A stretch of 45,204 nt of DNA from Verrucomicrobiia bacterium (GTDB lineage: Bacteria; Verrucomicrobiota; Verrucomicrobiia; Limisphaerales; DSYF01): positions 1 to 45,204 of the forward strand of contig DASTWL010000065.1 of NCBI GenBank assembly GCA_035765895.1. Direction: 5' to 3'. Below the pieces are notes generated by a model. It was not told the origin of the DNA, searched no databases, and saw only the letters and a list, made by a program, of their open reading frames with translations. Both the position numbers and the translations under genes were made by a program. Below are positions 26,526-33,296 of the stretch, in pieces; positions within the stretch are counted from its first letter, which is position 1, and each line of letters begins with the position of its first letter.

Positions 26526-28070
26526 ATGTTTCACTCGTTGTGCGCCCAAGCGCTCCTGTTGCTAAGGCCGCCGGCTTCGTTCCGGGGGCGGTTCAAGCGG
26601 CTGTCATTGACCGGGCTTGCCCTGTGGTTTGCCGGGTTCGCCCCGGCCGAAAGTTACCGCATCACCGGCACGCTGGCACCGGCCATTCCGCGGGAGTTCC
26701 GGGGCATGTGGGTGGCCACCGTGGGCAACTCGTGCTGGCCGTCCAAGCCCGGTCTGACGACGGCCCAGCAAAAGGCCGAATTGATCGTCCTGCTTGACCG
26801 GGCCGTCGAACTGAATCTCAACGCGGTCATTTTTCAAGTGCGGCCCGCGTGCGACGCGCTTTACAAATCCGACTTGGAACCGTGGTCGGAATACCTCACC
26901 GGCGAACAGGGCAAGGCGCCCTCCCCTTTTTATGATCCGCTGGAATTTGCGATTGCCGAAGCCCACCAACGCGGCCTGGAACTGCATGCCTGGTTCAACC
27001 CTTACCGGGCGCGCCACAAAAGCGCCAAATCGCCCATCGCGCGCGATCACATCATTCGCACCCATCCTGAGCTGGTCCGCAAGTATGGCGCGTATTACTG
27101 GCTCGATCCCGGCGACCCGGCCGTGCGCGCCTATTCGTTGCGGGTGGTGATGGACGTGGTGCGCCGCTACGACGTGGATGGCGTTCACTTCGATGATTAC
27201 TTCTATCCGTATGCCGAAAAGGACGCCGCCGGGAATGATTTGCCGTTCCCCGACGACGCCAGCTGGAAAAAGTTCGGCGCGTCATCCGGCTTGAGCCGCG
27301 ACGACTGGCGCCGCCGCAACGTCGATGAGTTCATCCAGAGTGTTGATCGCGCCATCCACGCGGCCAAACCGCAGGTGCGTTTCGGGATCAGTCCGTTCGG
27401 CATCTGGCGCCCGAAAAACCCGCCCGGCATCGAAGGCTTCGACGCCTACGGGAAACTGTATGCAGATGCGCGGAAGTGGTTGCGCGAAGGCTGGTGCGAT
27501 TACCTGGCACCGCAACTTTACTGGGCCATTGACTCGAAGGCGCAGAGCTTTCCCGTGTTGTTGAACTGGTGGAGCGAACAGAATCCCCGGCGGCGACATC
27601 TCTGGCCCGGCCTCAATTCGCTCAAGGTGGGCAGCGGCTGGCCGGCCAGCGAAATCGGACGGCAAATCGAAATCATCCGGAAGCAGCCCGGGGCCGATGG
27701 CGAGATTCACTGGAGCGCCATGGCCTTGATGAACAATGCGGCCCTGCGAACGGCTCTGAAGCAGGGTGTCTATCGCGAACCCGCGCTGATCCCGGCCAGT
27801 CCCTGGCTTGATGGCACGGCGCCGACCCGGCCGGCGGCATCGGTGCTGATTGATGGCGCCAAGGCCACCGCAACGTGGGCCGCTTCGGGCTCCGAAAAGC
27901 CGTGGCTCTGGGTGGTGCAGTCCAAGCAGTATGGTGATTGGAAAACGGACATTCTGCCGGGCCACAAAAGCGCGCTCCATTTTGCCCTGAAACCGGAGCT
28001 GGTGGCGGTGACCGCCGTGGATCGCTGTGGCAATGCGAGCCCGTCCGTCGTGTTGCGCCTCGCAAAATGA
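26526..28070 (+). CDS. GHL10/DUF187 glycosidase, DigH/YddW-like, exported
   Basis: A 514-residue protein. A hydrophobic stretch ending 'LALWFAGFAPAESY' around residues 30-44 suggests export after a long n-region; an ATG 33 bp upstream is also possible. The TIM-barrel GHL10 domain (PF02638 type) starts 'EFRGMWVATVGNSCWPSK' and contains 'VIFQVRPACDALYKSDLEPWSEYLTG', 'HAWFNPYRARH' and 'YDVDGVHFDDYFYPY' (acidic residues of the active site). 'ISPFGIWRP' and 'CDYLAPQLYWAI' follow, then a short fn3-like tail ('WVVQSKQYGDWKT'). E. coli DigH, of this family, cleaves denuded peptidoglycan glycan strands, so a cell-wall role is plausible. No operon partners are evident; rnpB converges downstream. Confidence 0.88.
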   Translation: MFHSLCAQALLLLRPPASFRGRFKRLSLTGLALWFAGFAPAESYRITGTLAPAIPREFRGMWVATVGNSCWPSKPGLTTAQQKAELIVLLDRAVELNLNAVIFQVRPACDALYKSDLEPWSEYLTGEQGKAPSPFYDPLEFAIAEAHQRGLELHAWFNPYRARHKSAKSPIARDHIIRTHPELVRKYGAYYWLDPGDPAVRAYSLRVVMDVVRRYDVDGVHFDDYFYPYAEKDAAGNDLPFPDDASWKKFGASSGLSRDDWRRRNVDEFIQSVDRAIHAAKPQVRFGISPFGIWRPKNPPGIEGFDAYGKLYADARKWLREGWCDYLAPQLYWAIDSKAQSFPVLLNWWSEQNPRRRHLWPGLNSLKVGSGWPASEIGRQIEIIRKQPGADGEIHWSAMALMNNAALRTALKQGVYREPALIPASPWLDGTAPTRPAASVLIDGAKATATWAASGSEKPWLWVVQSKQYGDWKTDILPGHKSALHFALKPELVAVTAVDRCGNASPSVVLRLAK

Positions 28071-28087
28071 GCGCCGGACCGGGAGCT

Positions 28088-28482
28088 GGTTTTGGGAGGG
28101 CTGTAAGCCGAATTTTGTCTGCGCCTTGCGGCGGAGAGAATCATTTGTCTCAGCAGCCATACCCGGGACCCGGCTGGTTGCCCAGCCGCGGAACGGGCCG
28201 CTCCAAGGTCCCCTATTTGGCCTTGCACCCGATGGGGTTTTCCGTGCCGCGTCGCTTGCGCTTCGCGCGGTGCGCTCTTACCGCACCTTTTCACCCTTGC
28301 CCGGCGGATTGCTCAGCCGGGCGGTTTGTTCTCTGTGGCACTTTCCGTCGAACCGTCTTCCGACGGTTCTCCCGCGTGTATCCCAGCCGAACGGGCCTGG
28401 GTTACGCGGCATCGCGCCCGGTGGTGTTCGGACTTTCCTCCCCCGACTTGCGCCGGAAGCGATTCTCCGCCCTCCCAAAACC
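28088..28482 (-). ncRNA. rnpB: RNase P RNA (bacterial type A)
   Basis: Read on the minus strand, the terminal P1 helix is a perfect 14-bp pairing between 28469-28482 and 28088-28101. The universal core elements follow in order: GAGGAAAGTCCGAACACC shortly after P1, ACAGAGAACAAACCGCC, and AGGGTGAAAAGGTGCGGTAAGAGCGCACC-type sequence (split here by helices). GGCCAAATAGGGG and AGACAAATGATT come next, before the 3' P1 strand. Length about 395 bases is normal for type A. This is the catalytic RNA that matures tRNA 5' ends. The gene is divergent from rpsT. Confidence 0.96.
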
Positions 28483-28487
28483 GCCTC

Positions 28488-28516
28488 ACGGTAGCCCGCC
28501 CCCGTCCCCGGCACAA
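28488..28516 (-). promoter_or_regulatory. Probable rnpB promoter
   Basis: On the minus strand TTGTGC (28516-28511), a 17-bp GC-rich spacer and TACCGT (28493-28488) precede the P1 helix of rnpB by 5 bp. That places transcription start exactly where the mature RNA begins. Confidence 0.6.
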
Positions 28517-28539
28517 CTGCGATTCACCCATTCCTGCCG

Positions 28540-28567
28540 TTGACATTGACGCTTATTCCGCTACCGT
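28540..28567 (+). promoter_or_regulatory. Probable rpsT promoter
   Basis: A consensus TTGACA (28540-28545), a 16-bp spacer and TACCGT (28562-28567) lie 34 bp upstream of the rpsT ATG. The -10 hexamer is identical to that of the divergent rnpB promoter. Confidence 0.55.
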
Positions 28568-28601
28568 CTGCGCCCTTAATTGCAGCGACCGACAGTATTT
28601 T

Positions 28602-28865
28602 ATGCCGAATACGAAATCAGCAGAGCGGCGCACCCGCGCCAATGAGCGCAAGCGCCTGAACAATCGCCGGACCATTTCCCGCGTCCGCAAGGCAGAGAAG
28701 GATTATCTGGCCGCCGTGGCGGCCGGAAAGAAGGAAGACGCCGTGAAGGCGCTCCGCGCCACCGCATCCGCCTACGACAAGGCCGTCAAGACCGGCGTGG
28801 TCAAGCGCGGCACGGCGGACCGCAAAAAGTCCCGCCTGACGCTGAGCCTCAACAAGCTGAAGTAG
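28602..28865 (+). CDS. rpsT: 30S ribosomal protein S20
   Basis: An 87-residue, highly basic helical protein beginning 'MPNTKSAERRTRANERKRLNNRR' in two overlapping motifs typical of S20. 'AYDKAVKTGVVKRGTADRKKSRL' is near the C-terminus. S20 binds 16S rRNA helix 44 and the body of the small subunit early in assembly. Length and ends match the family. It is a single-gene unit, divergent from rnpB. Confidence 0.97.
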   Translation: MPNTKSAERRTRANERKRLNNRRTISRVRKAEKDYLAAVAAGKKEDAVKALRATASAYDKAVKTGVVKRGTADRKKSRLTLSLNKLK

Positions 28866-28942
28866 GCGAATGTTCCGTTTTCACCCTGGGTGGCCGCGGC
28901 TGCTCAGGGTTGTTTGTTTGCGGGATTCCTCCGAGATGCCGC

Positions 28943-28971
28943 TTGCACGCCTGCGCAACCCCGTTTAGCCT
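28943..28971 (+). promoter_or_regulatory. Probable promoter of the feo operon
   Basis: TTGCAC (28943-28948), a 17-bp spacer and TAGCCT (28966-28971) are followed after 8 bp by the GTG at 28980. I looked for an AT-rich Fur box over it and saw none. Confidence 0.45.
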
Positions 28972-28979
28972 GCAGCCCG

Positions 28980-29285
28980 GTGAGACAGAAGGACAAGAAA
29001 AAGGAAGTTGTGCTCGTGGAAGGCCAATGCGTCCACGCTGACACTTGTCCGCTGAGTCACGTGCAGGCCGGCGTAACCGTCTGCATCAAGGAACTCGCCA
29101 CCGAACCGGACCTGACCAGCCGCCTGCGCGAAATGGGCCTGGGCGAGGAGCGTCAGGTCAGGCTTGTCAGCCACGCGACGAACATCATTTGCGAAGTGTG
29201 CAACGCGCGGCTGGGCATCTCCCGGCAACTCGCCGAAAAAATCATGGTCCAACCCATGAACGGTTCGGCCAAATCCAGATCCTGA
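28980..29285 (+). CDS. FeoA-domain protein with extra cysteines
   Basis: A 101-residue protein whose C-terminal 75 residues match the FeoA SH3-like fold ('IKELATEPDLTSRLREMGLGEERQVRLV', split by a loop). It differs from ordinary FeoA in having Cys17 and Cys23 (C-x5-C) before the domain, Cys35 within it and Cys71-x2-Cys74 on a loop, together able to bind iron, zinc or an Fe-S cluster. The start is uncertain: GTG at 28980 fits a leaderless promoter, while GTG at 29010 or 29016 has AAGGA just upstream. It is the first gene of an operon with a normal FeoA (3 bp downstream) and FeoB. It may sense iron or modulate FeoB. That is inference; FeoC, the usual Cys-containing partner, is absent. Confidence 0.78.
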   Translation: MRQKDKKKEVVLVEGQCVHADTCPLSHVQAGVTVCIKELATEPDLTSRLREMGLGEERQVRLVSHATNIICEVCNARLGISRQLAEKIMVQPMNGSAKSRS

Positions 29286-29288
29286 ACC

Positions 29289-29531
29289 ATGACTGACGCC
29301 CTCCAACCGCTGAGTGCGTTGGCGGTCGGAATGCCGGCCGTCGTCGCGGAAATCAAACTGCCCGCCGCCTCCAAAGCCCGTCTCATGGAAATGGGCCTGT
29401 TGACCGGCACCCCGGTCGAACTGGTGCGCTTTGCCCCGCTGGGCGACCCGATCGAGATCAAGGTGCGCGGTTACAACCTTTCGCTGCGCAAACATGAGGC
29501 CGAGCTGATCCTCGTCCGCGCCAAGAGCTGA
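29289..29531 (+). CDS. feoA: Ferrous iron transport protein A
   Basis: An 80-residue cytoplasmic protein with a typical FeoA sequence: 'PLSALAVGMPAVVAEI', 'SKARLMEMGLLTGTPVELVRFAPLGDPIEIKVRGYNLSL' in two conserved blocks, ending 'HEAELILVRAKS'. FeoA binds FeoB and supports ferrous iron uptake. It starts 3 bp after the Cys-rich FeoA-like gene and is followed by feoB after 23 bp. It contains no cysteine, in contrast with its upstream paralogue. Confidence 0.95.
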   Translation: MTDALQPLSALAVGMPAVVAEIKLPAASKARLMEMGLLTGTPVELVRFAPLGDPIEIKVRGYNLSLRKHEAELILVRAKS

Positions 29532-29554
29532 AACGTTTTGCCTTGGACGCTGCG

Positions 29555-31969
29555 ATGAATGCTCCGACGCCAGACGGAACCGCCCCCCGCCCTTCGCCAC
29601 TCCACAACGGCCCGCTCTACATTGCGCTCACGGGGAATCCGAACTGCGGCAAGACCACGCTGTTCAACGCGCTGACCGGCCTGCGCGCCAAGGTGGGCAA
29701 TTACGCCGGGGTCACCGTCGAACGCAAGGAAGGCAAGCTGCTCGGCGCCCCCGAAGGCGCAGACCTCCGCATCATCGATCTGCCCGGCACCTACAGCCTC
29801 GCGCCGCAATCGCTCGACGAACAGGTTTCGCGCGACGTGCTCCTGAACCGCCTGCCGGAACTGCCTCCGCCCGAACTTGTGGTCGTGGTAGTGGACGCGT
29901 CCAATCTTCAGCGCAACCTCTACTACGCCACGCAGGTCATCGAACTGGGCAAGCGCACGATTCTCGCGCTGAACATGGTGGATGTGGCCGAAGCCAACGG
30001 CCATCACATCGACGTCGTGGCCTTGTCCGAACAATTGGGCGTTCCGGTCTGGCCCATCGTGGCCAGCGTTGGCACCGGTATTCCGGAATTGCGCTCGGAC
30101 ATCGTCCGGACGTTGCGCCAGCCCGCGCCCGCCGCGGCCAAAAAATTCTGCCCGCTGCCGGCGATGCTGGAGCAGGAGGTGGAAGCCCTTGCCGGACGCC
30201 TGCGCGAATTGCAACCCACGGCGCCCGCCCAAGCCTGGGCCGAAGCCTTGCTCGTGCTGACCAACGAGCGCGTTCTGGCCGCCATCGGCGACGGTTATCC
30301 GCCCACGCTCCACGCGGCGGTGGCGGCGGCGCGCGAACGCCTCGACAAGGCTGAACTGGACTGGCGCAGCGCCGCCATCGAAGCGCGCTACGCGTGCGTT
30401 TCGGAAATCCAGGCCGGCGTCACGACGCAGGTCACGGTCAGCGGTGAAACCTTGAGCGACCGCCTCGACCGCGTCCTGACGCACAAGGTCTGGGGCACGC
30501 TCATTTTCGTGGCGATCATGGGACTGATGTTCCAGAGCATTTTCACCTTTGCCCATTATCCGATGGACGCACTGCAGGCGGTTGTGGATTGGGCGGCGGC
30601 CCAGGTGAAGAACACCATTCCGCCCGGCGAACTGAACAGCCTGCTGTCGGACGGCGTCGTGGCCGGTGTTGGCGCCGTGATCGTCTTCCTGCCGCAGATT
30701 TTGCTGCTCTTCCTGTTCATTGGCTTTTTGGAGGACACGGGCTACATGGCGCGCGCGGCGTTTCTCATGGACCGCCTGATGAGTCGCGTTGGCCTGCACG
30801 GCAAGAGCTTCATTCCCATGCTGAGTTCCTTCGCCTGCGCGATTCCCGGCATCATGGCCACGCGCACGATTGAAACGCCCAAGGACCGTCTCGTAACCAT
30901 CCTCGTCGCGCCGCTGATGAGCTGCTCGGCGCGGCTGCCGGTTTACACCTTGCTCATTGCCGCGTGCATTCCGAACATCAAGGTGTTTGGCGTGCTCCGG
31001 CTCGCGGGCCTGACGATGCTGGGCATGTATTTGCTCGGCATCATCGTAGCCTTGTTGATGGCCTGGTTCTTCAAGAAAACCCTGCTGCGCGGTGAAACGC
31101 CCATGCTCATCCTGGAACTGCCGCCCTACAAGATGCCGCTGTTCAAAGTGGTCCTGCGCCACATGTGGGACCGGTCCAAACTGTTCCTGCGACGCGCGGG
31201 AACGGTCATTCTCGGCATCAACATCCTGCTCTGGTTCCTTGCCACGTATCCCAAGAACGCCACCGTGGAGAAAACGCTGGAAGGTCAGCGCCTGGCTGTG
31301 GCGACCAGATTGTTTCCGGACGTAAAGGACGCAGCGCAACTCGCGCGCAAGGCGGATGAAGCGCTCACGTTTGAAGTCTCCGAACCCACCAACGCGCTCA
31401 ACCTCGCCATGGGCGCAAAAGCGGTGCACCCCCCGGCCAAACCAGACCAGCCGCCGGCCATCGTCTATTTTTGGTCACGTTCGCAGGTTGAAGACCTGGA
31501 ACATCTCAAGGAACTCAGTCATAAACTCGCGGGCGAGCAGTTGCGGCACAGCTTCGCCGGCCGCATCGGCCGCCTGATCGAACCCGTGATTGCGCCGCTC
31601 GGTTTTGATTGGAAAATGGGCATCGGCATTGTCAGCTCGTTTGCCGCGCGCGAGGTGTTCGTCAGCACCATGGCGACGGTTTACAATGTGGGACAGTCCG
31701 CCGACGAGGACACCACCACGAAGAACCTCGCGAAGACCTTGCAGGCGCAGCAGCACCCCGATGGCACGCCGATTTACACCACCCTGACGGGTCTCACGCT
31801 GATGGTCTTCTACGTGTTCGCGCTGCAATGCGTCAGCACCGTTGCCATTGTCCGGCGGGAGACGAACTCCTGGAAATGGCCGTTCATTCAGTGGCTTTAC
31901 ATGGGCCTGCTCGCGTGGGGGCTGGCGTTTGCCATGCGGCACATCGGCCTCTGGCTGGGCCTGCACTGA
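29555..31969 (+). CDS. feoB: Ferrous iron transport protein B
   Basis: An 804-residue inner-membrane Fe(II) transporter. The N-terminal G-protein domain has G1 'GNPNCGKTT', G3 'DLPGTYS' and G4 'NMVD', followed by the GDI helical domain. The membrane part has the paired Gate regions ('GFLEDTGYMARAAFLMDRLM', then 'SFACAIPGIMATRTIE', 'APLMSCSARLPVY'). The conserved Cys of 'FACAIPG' and 'MSCSARLPVY' are present. A soluble insert of about 120 residues ('YPKNATVEKTLEG' to 'LAGEQLRHSFAGRIG') precedes the 'APLGFDWKMGIGIVSSFAAREVF' region and is longer than in E. coli FeoB. ATG at 29555 has GGA 8 bp upstream and is preferred over a TTG at 29543. It is last in the feo operon. Confidence 0.97.
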   Translation: MNAPTPDGTAPRPSPLHNGPLYIALTGNPNCGKTTLFNALTGLRAKVGNYAGVTVERKEGKLLGAPEGADLRIIDLPGTYSLAPQSLDEQVSRDVLLNRLPELPPPELVVVVVDASNLQRNLYYATQVIELGKRTILALNMVDVAEANGHHIDVVALSEQLGVPVWPIVASVGTGIPELRSDIVRTLRQPAPAAAKKFCPLPAMLEQEVEALAGRLRELQPTAPAQAWAEALLVLTNERVLAAIGDGYPPTLHAAVAAARERLDKAELDWRSAAIEARYACVSEIQAGVTTQVTVSGETLSDRLDRVLTHKVWGTLIFVAIMGLMFQSIFTFAHYPMDALQAVVDWAAAQVKNTIPPGELNSLLSDGVVAGVGAVIVFLPQILLLFLFIGFLEDTGYMARAAFLMDRLMSRVGLHGKSFIPMLSSFACAIPGIMATRTIETPKDRLVTILVAPLMSCSARLPVYTLLIAACIPNIKVFGVLRLAGLTMLGMYLLGIIVALLMAWFFKKTLLRGETPMLILELPPYKMPLFKVVLRHMWDRSKLFLRRAGTVILGINILLWFLATYPKNATVEKTLEGQRLAVATRLFPDVKDAAQLARKADEALTFEVSEPTNALNLAMGAKAVHPPAKPDQPPAIVYFWSRSQVEDLEHLKELSHKLAGEQLRHSFAGRIGRLIEPVIAPLGFDWKMGIGIVSSFAAREVFVSTMATVYNVGQSADEDTTTKNLAKTLQAQQHPDGTPIYTTLTGLTLMVFYVFALQCVSTVAIVRRETNSWKWPFIQWLYMGLLAWGLAFAMRHIGLWLGLH

Positions 31970-32035
31970 AGTGGTGGGAACGGGAGCTGCGCTGGCACCG
32001 CCGCCGACAAACCGTGCCCGCCGCAGGATTTTTTC

Positions 32036-32063
32036 GTGACAAGTGCGGCGTCATTCCTATGAT
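32036..32063 (+). promoter_or_regulatory. Probable tRNA-Glu promoter
   Basis: GTGACA (32036-32041), a 16-bp spacer and TATGAT (32058-32063, five of six consensus bases) lie 13 bp before the mature tRNA end. They lie between the feoB stop and the tRNA. Confidence 0.5.
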
Positions 32064-32076
32064 GTCGGCCCTTTGC

Positions 32077-32151
32077 GACCCTATGGTCTAGCGGTTAGGA
32101 CACCTCCCTTTCACGGAGGTAGCCCGGGTTCGAGTCCCGGTAGGGTCGCCA
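32077..32151 (+). tRNA. tRNA-Glu (anticodon UUC)
   Basis: A 75-base gene including encoded CCA. The acceptor GACCCTA pairs with TAGGGTC and the discriminator is G. The D-arm is GTC/GAC, the anticodon stem is CCTCC/GGAGG with loop CTTTCAC, giving UUC, and the T-arm is CCGGG TTCGAGT CCCGG. Placement of base 10 on the GTC of the D-stem fixes the 5' end two bases inside a longer apparent pairing. Confidence 0.95.
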
Positions 32152-32295
32152 ACATTTCTTCCCCACCTATTCTCAAGGATGACGCATTTCGCCAGCGGCC
32201 TCTGAGATTGAGATAAAGCGGACAATCGAAAAGCCCATGCCCGCTGGCCGGATCCAAAGTTGTTTAACGCGGGTTCGCGTGTCCGTCTCCGACCC

Positions 32296-32625
32296 CTACT
32301 TTATCAAGGCACGCTTCATTACAATCTCGTCACCGGTCATGCCTGCGAATTCATATCCTTCTTTGGCAAGTCCGTTCATCACGAGATTCATGTAAAATGC
32401 ATGCTCGTCCACTCGATCCGGCCGCCTTGCCTTCCGCAGTTCAACGCCCACGTGCTCTACCTGTCCGCCGGGCCGTATTATGTGAGTGTTGTCTTTACCG
32501 TCCCAGCGAATGGTAACGTATTCAAAGCGCGGCGCTGCGGGAACGTCAGCAGCAGGCAAGCGAAACAGGCAGAACGCCACAATTGAAATCGCCGTGAGCA
32601 GGAGAAGCGTCTTATTTGGTTTCAT
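32296..32625 (-). CDS. Small secreted protein of unknown function
   Basis: A 109-residue protein with a signal peptide (LLLLTAISIVAFCLFRLPAA). The mature part, 'FEYVTIRWDGKDNTHIIRPGG' to 'NGLAKEGYEFAGMTGDEIVMKRAL', resembles DUF4177-like small domains that I associate with Verrucomicrobia. Its function is unknown. It starts 25 bp downstream of the stop of the next gene on the same strand, so the two probably form a unit. GC content is lower than that of the surrounding genes. Confidence 0.72.
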   Translation of the reverse strand: MKPNKTLLLLTAISIVAFCLFRLPAADVPAAPRFEYVTIRWDGKDNTHIIRPGGQVEHVGVELRKARRPDRVDEHAFYMNLVMNGLAKEGYEFAGMTGDEIVMKRALIK

Positions 32626-32650
32626 GGGAATGTCGCCTTATCAGGGTTGT

Positions 32651-33067
32651 TCAGTATCGTGGTTTCAGATCAATGGAAAAGCCACTGTTCTGCTGTTCCA
32701 TGTCAAAAAAGATGTGGCCGGGGATCCGATCTTCCTCGGAAAACCACCCCCCGGTGCGAAACACCTTGGTTTGCGGATACTGGTTGGTTGAGACCGGAAA
32801 CGCGCGGATGACGTAGTCATGGCTCCCAAAATTGTGGAATGTGCCATCGCGATCGCCATAGATGGTCAAAATCAGGGGCGTCTTGCCAATGTAGTCATCG
32901 TTCACTTCAATGCGGGCACCCGGAGTTGAAGACTCAACCTCCACCTTGTAGGCGATTGTTCCGTCAGGGCCTCGGTCTGCCTTGGAACCCGCACTCGTGG
33001 CACACCCGCAAAAATCTGGCGCGATTGCCAATGACGCCAATCCGACACAATAAAAGTTGATGTTCAT
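32651..33067 (-). CDS. PEGA-like small lipoprotein
   Basis: A 138-residue protein beginning ATG 33067 with a good ribosome binding site (AAGGA, 7 bp upstream). The N-terminal hydrophobic part ends in 'DFCGCATS', a lipobox-like sequence, so it may be a lipoprotein. 'YKVEVESSTPGARIEVNDDYIGKTPL' is a PEGA-type motif (P-G-A-x-I-x-V-x-x-x-x-x-G-x-T-P), a surface-associated beta-sandwich. 'GHIFFDMEQ' is near the end. Its role is unknown; PEGA domains usually occur in cell-surface proteins. It is probably cotranscribed with the downstream small secreted protein. Confidence 0.75.
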   Translation of the reverse strand: MNINFYCVGLASLAIAPDFCGCATSAGSKADRGPDGTIAYKVEVESSTPGARIEVNDDYIGKTPLILTIYGDRDGTFHNFGSHDYVIRAFPVSTNQYPQTKVFRTGGWFSEEDRIPGHIFFDMEQQNSGFSIDLKPRY

Positions 33068-33260
33068 GATGGTCCTTCTACCCCTGTCATTGAAGTCGAG
33101 AAAGCGAAATCAAACCGTTTGAACCCATTGAAAATCATACGCGATCAACCATGACTCGCGCACCCGCGGATATTTCCGCAAGGGAATCGGCCAACAGTGC
33201 GTTGGGAAAAGCTTGGTCCACTGCGGCCTTCCGCTTTAACTGCACTCGCTGCCGCCGGCC

Positions 33261-33289
33261 TTGCCTTGCCCGGCGCATTTACCTAGTTT
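33261..33289 (+). promoter_or_regulatory. Probable promoter of the five-gene pigment-like operon
   Basis: TTGCCT (33261-33266), a 17-bp spacer and TAGTTT (33284-33289) end 7 bp before the ATG at 33297. No Shine-Dalgarno sequence is present, so a leaderless transcript is predicted. Confidence 0.5.
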
Positions 33290-33296
33290 TTCGCGC

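Noticed and set aside
28866-28980. Search for a Fur box before the feo operon
   Set aside because: The region is GC-rich with no AT-rich inverted repeat resembling GATAATGAT; iron regulation cannot be claimed.
29471-31429. A 652-codon open frame antisense to feoB
   Set aside because: Gln/Arg/His-rich shadow of the FeoB reading frame; FeoB motifs on the plus strand are decisive.
32075-32150. tRNA-Glu beginning at 32075 with an 8-bp acceptor pairing
   Set aside because: This would misplace the D-stem and remove the CCA end. Starting at 32077 gives normal numbering, discriminator G and encoded CCA.
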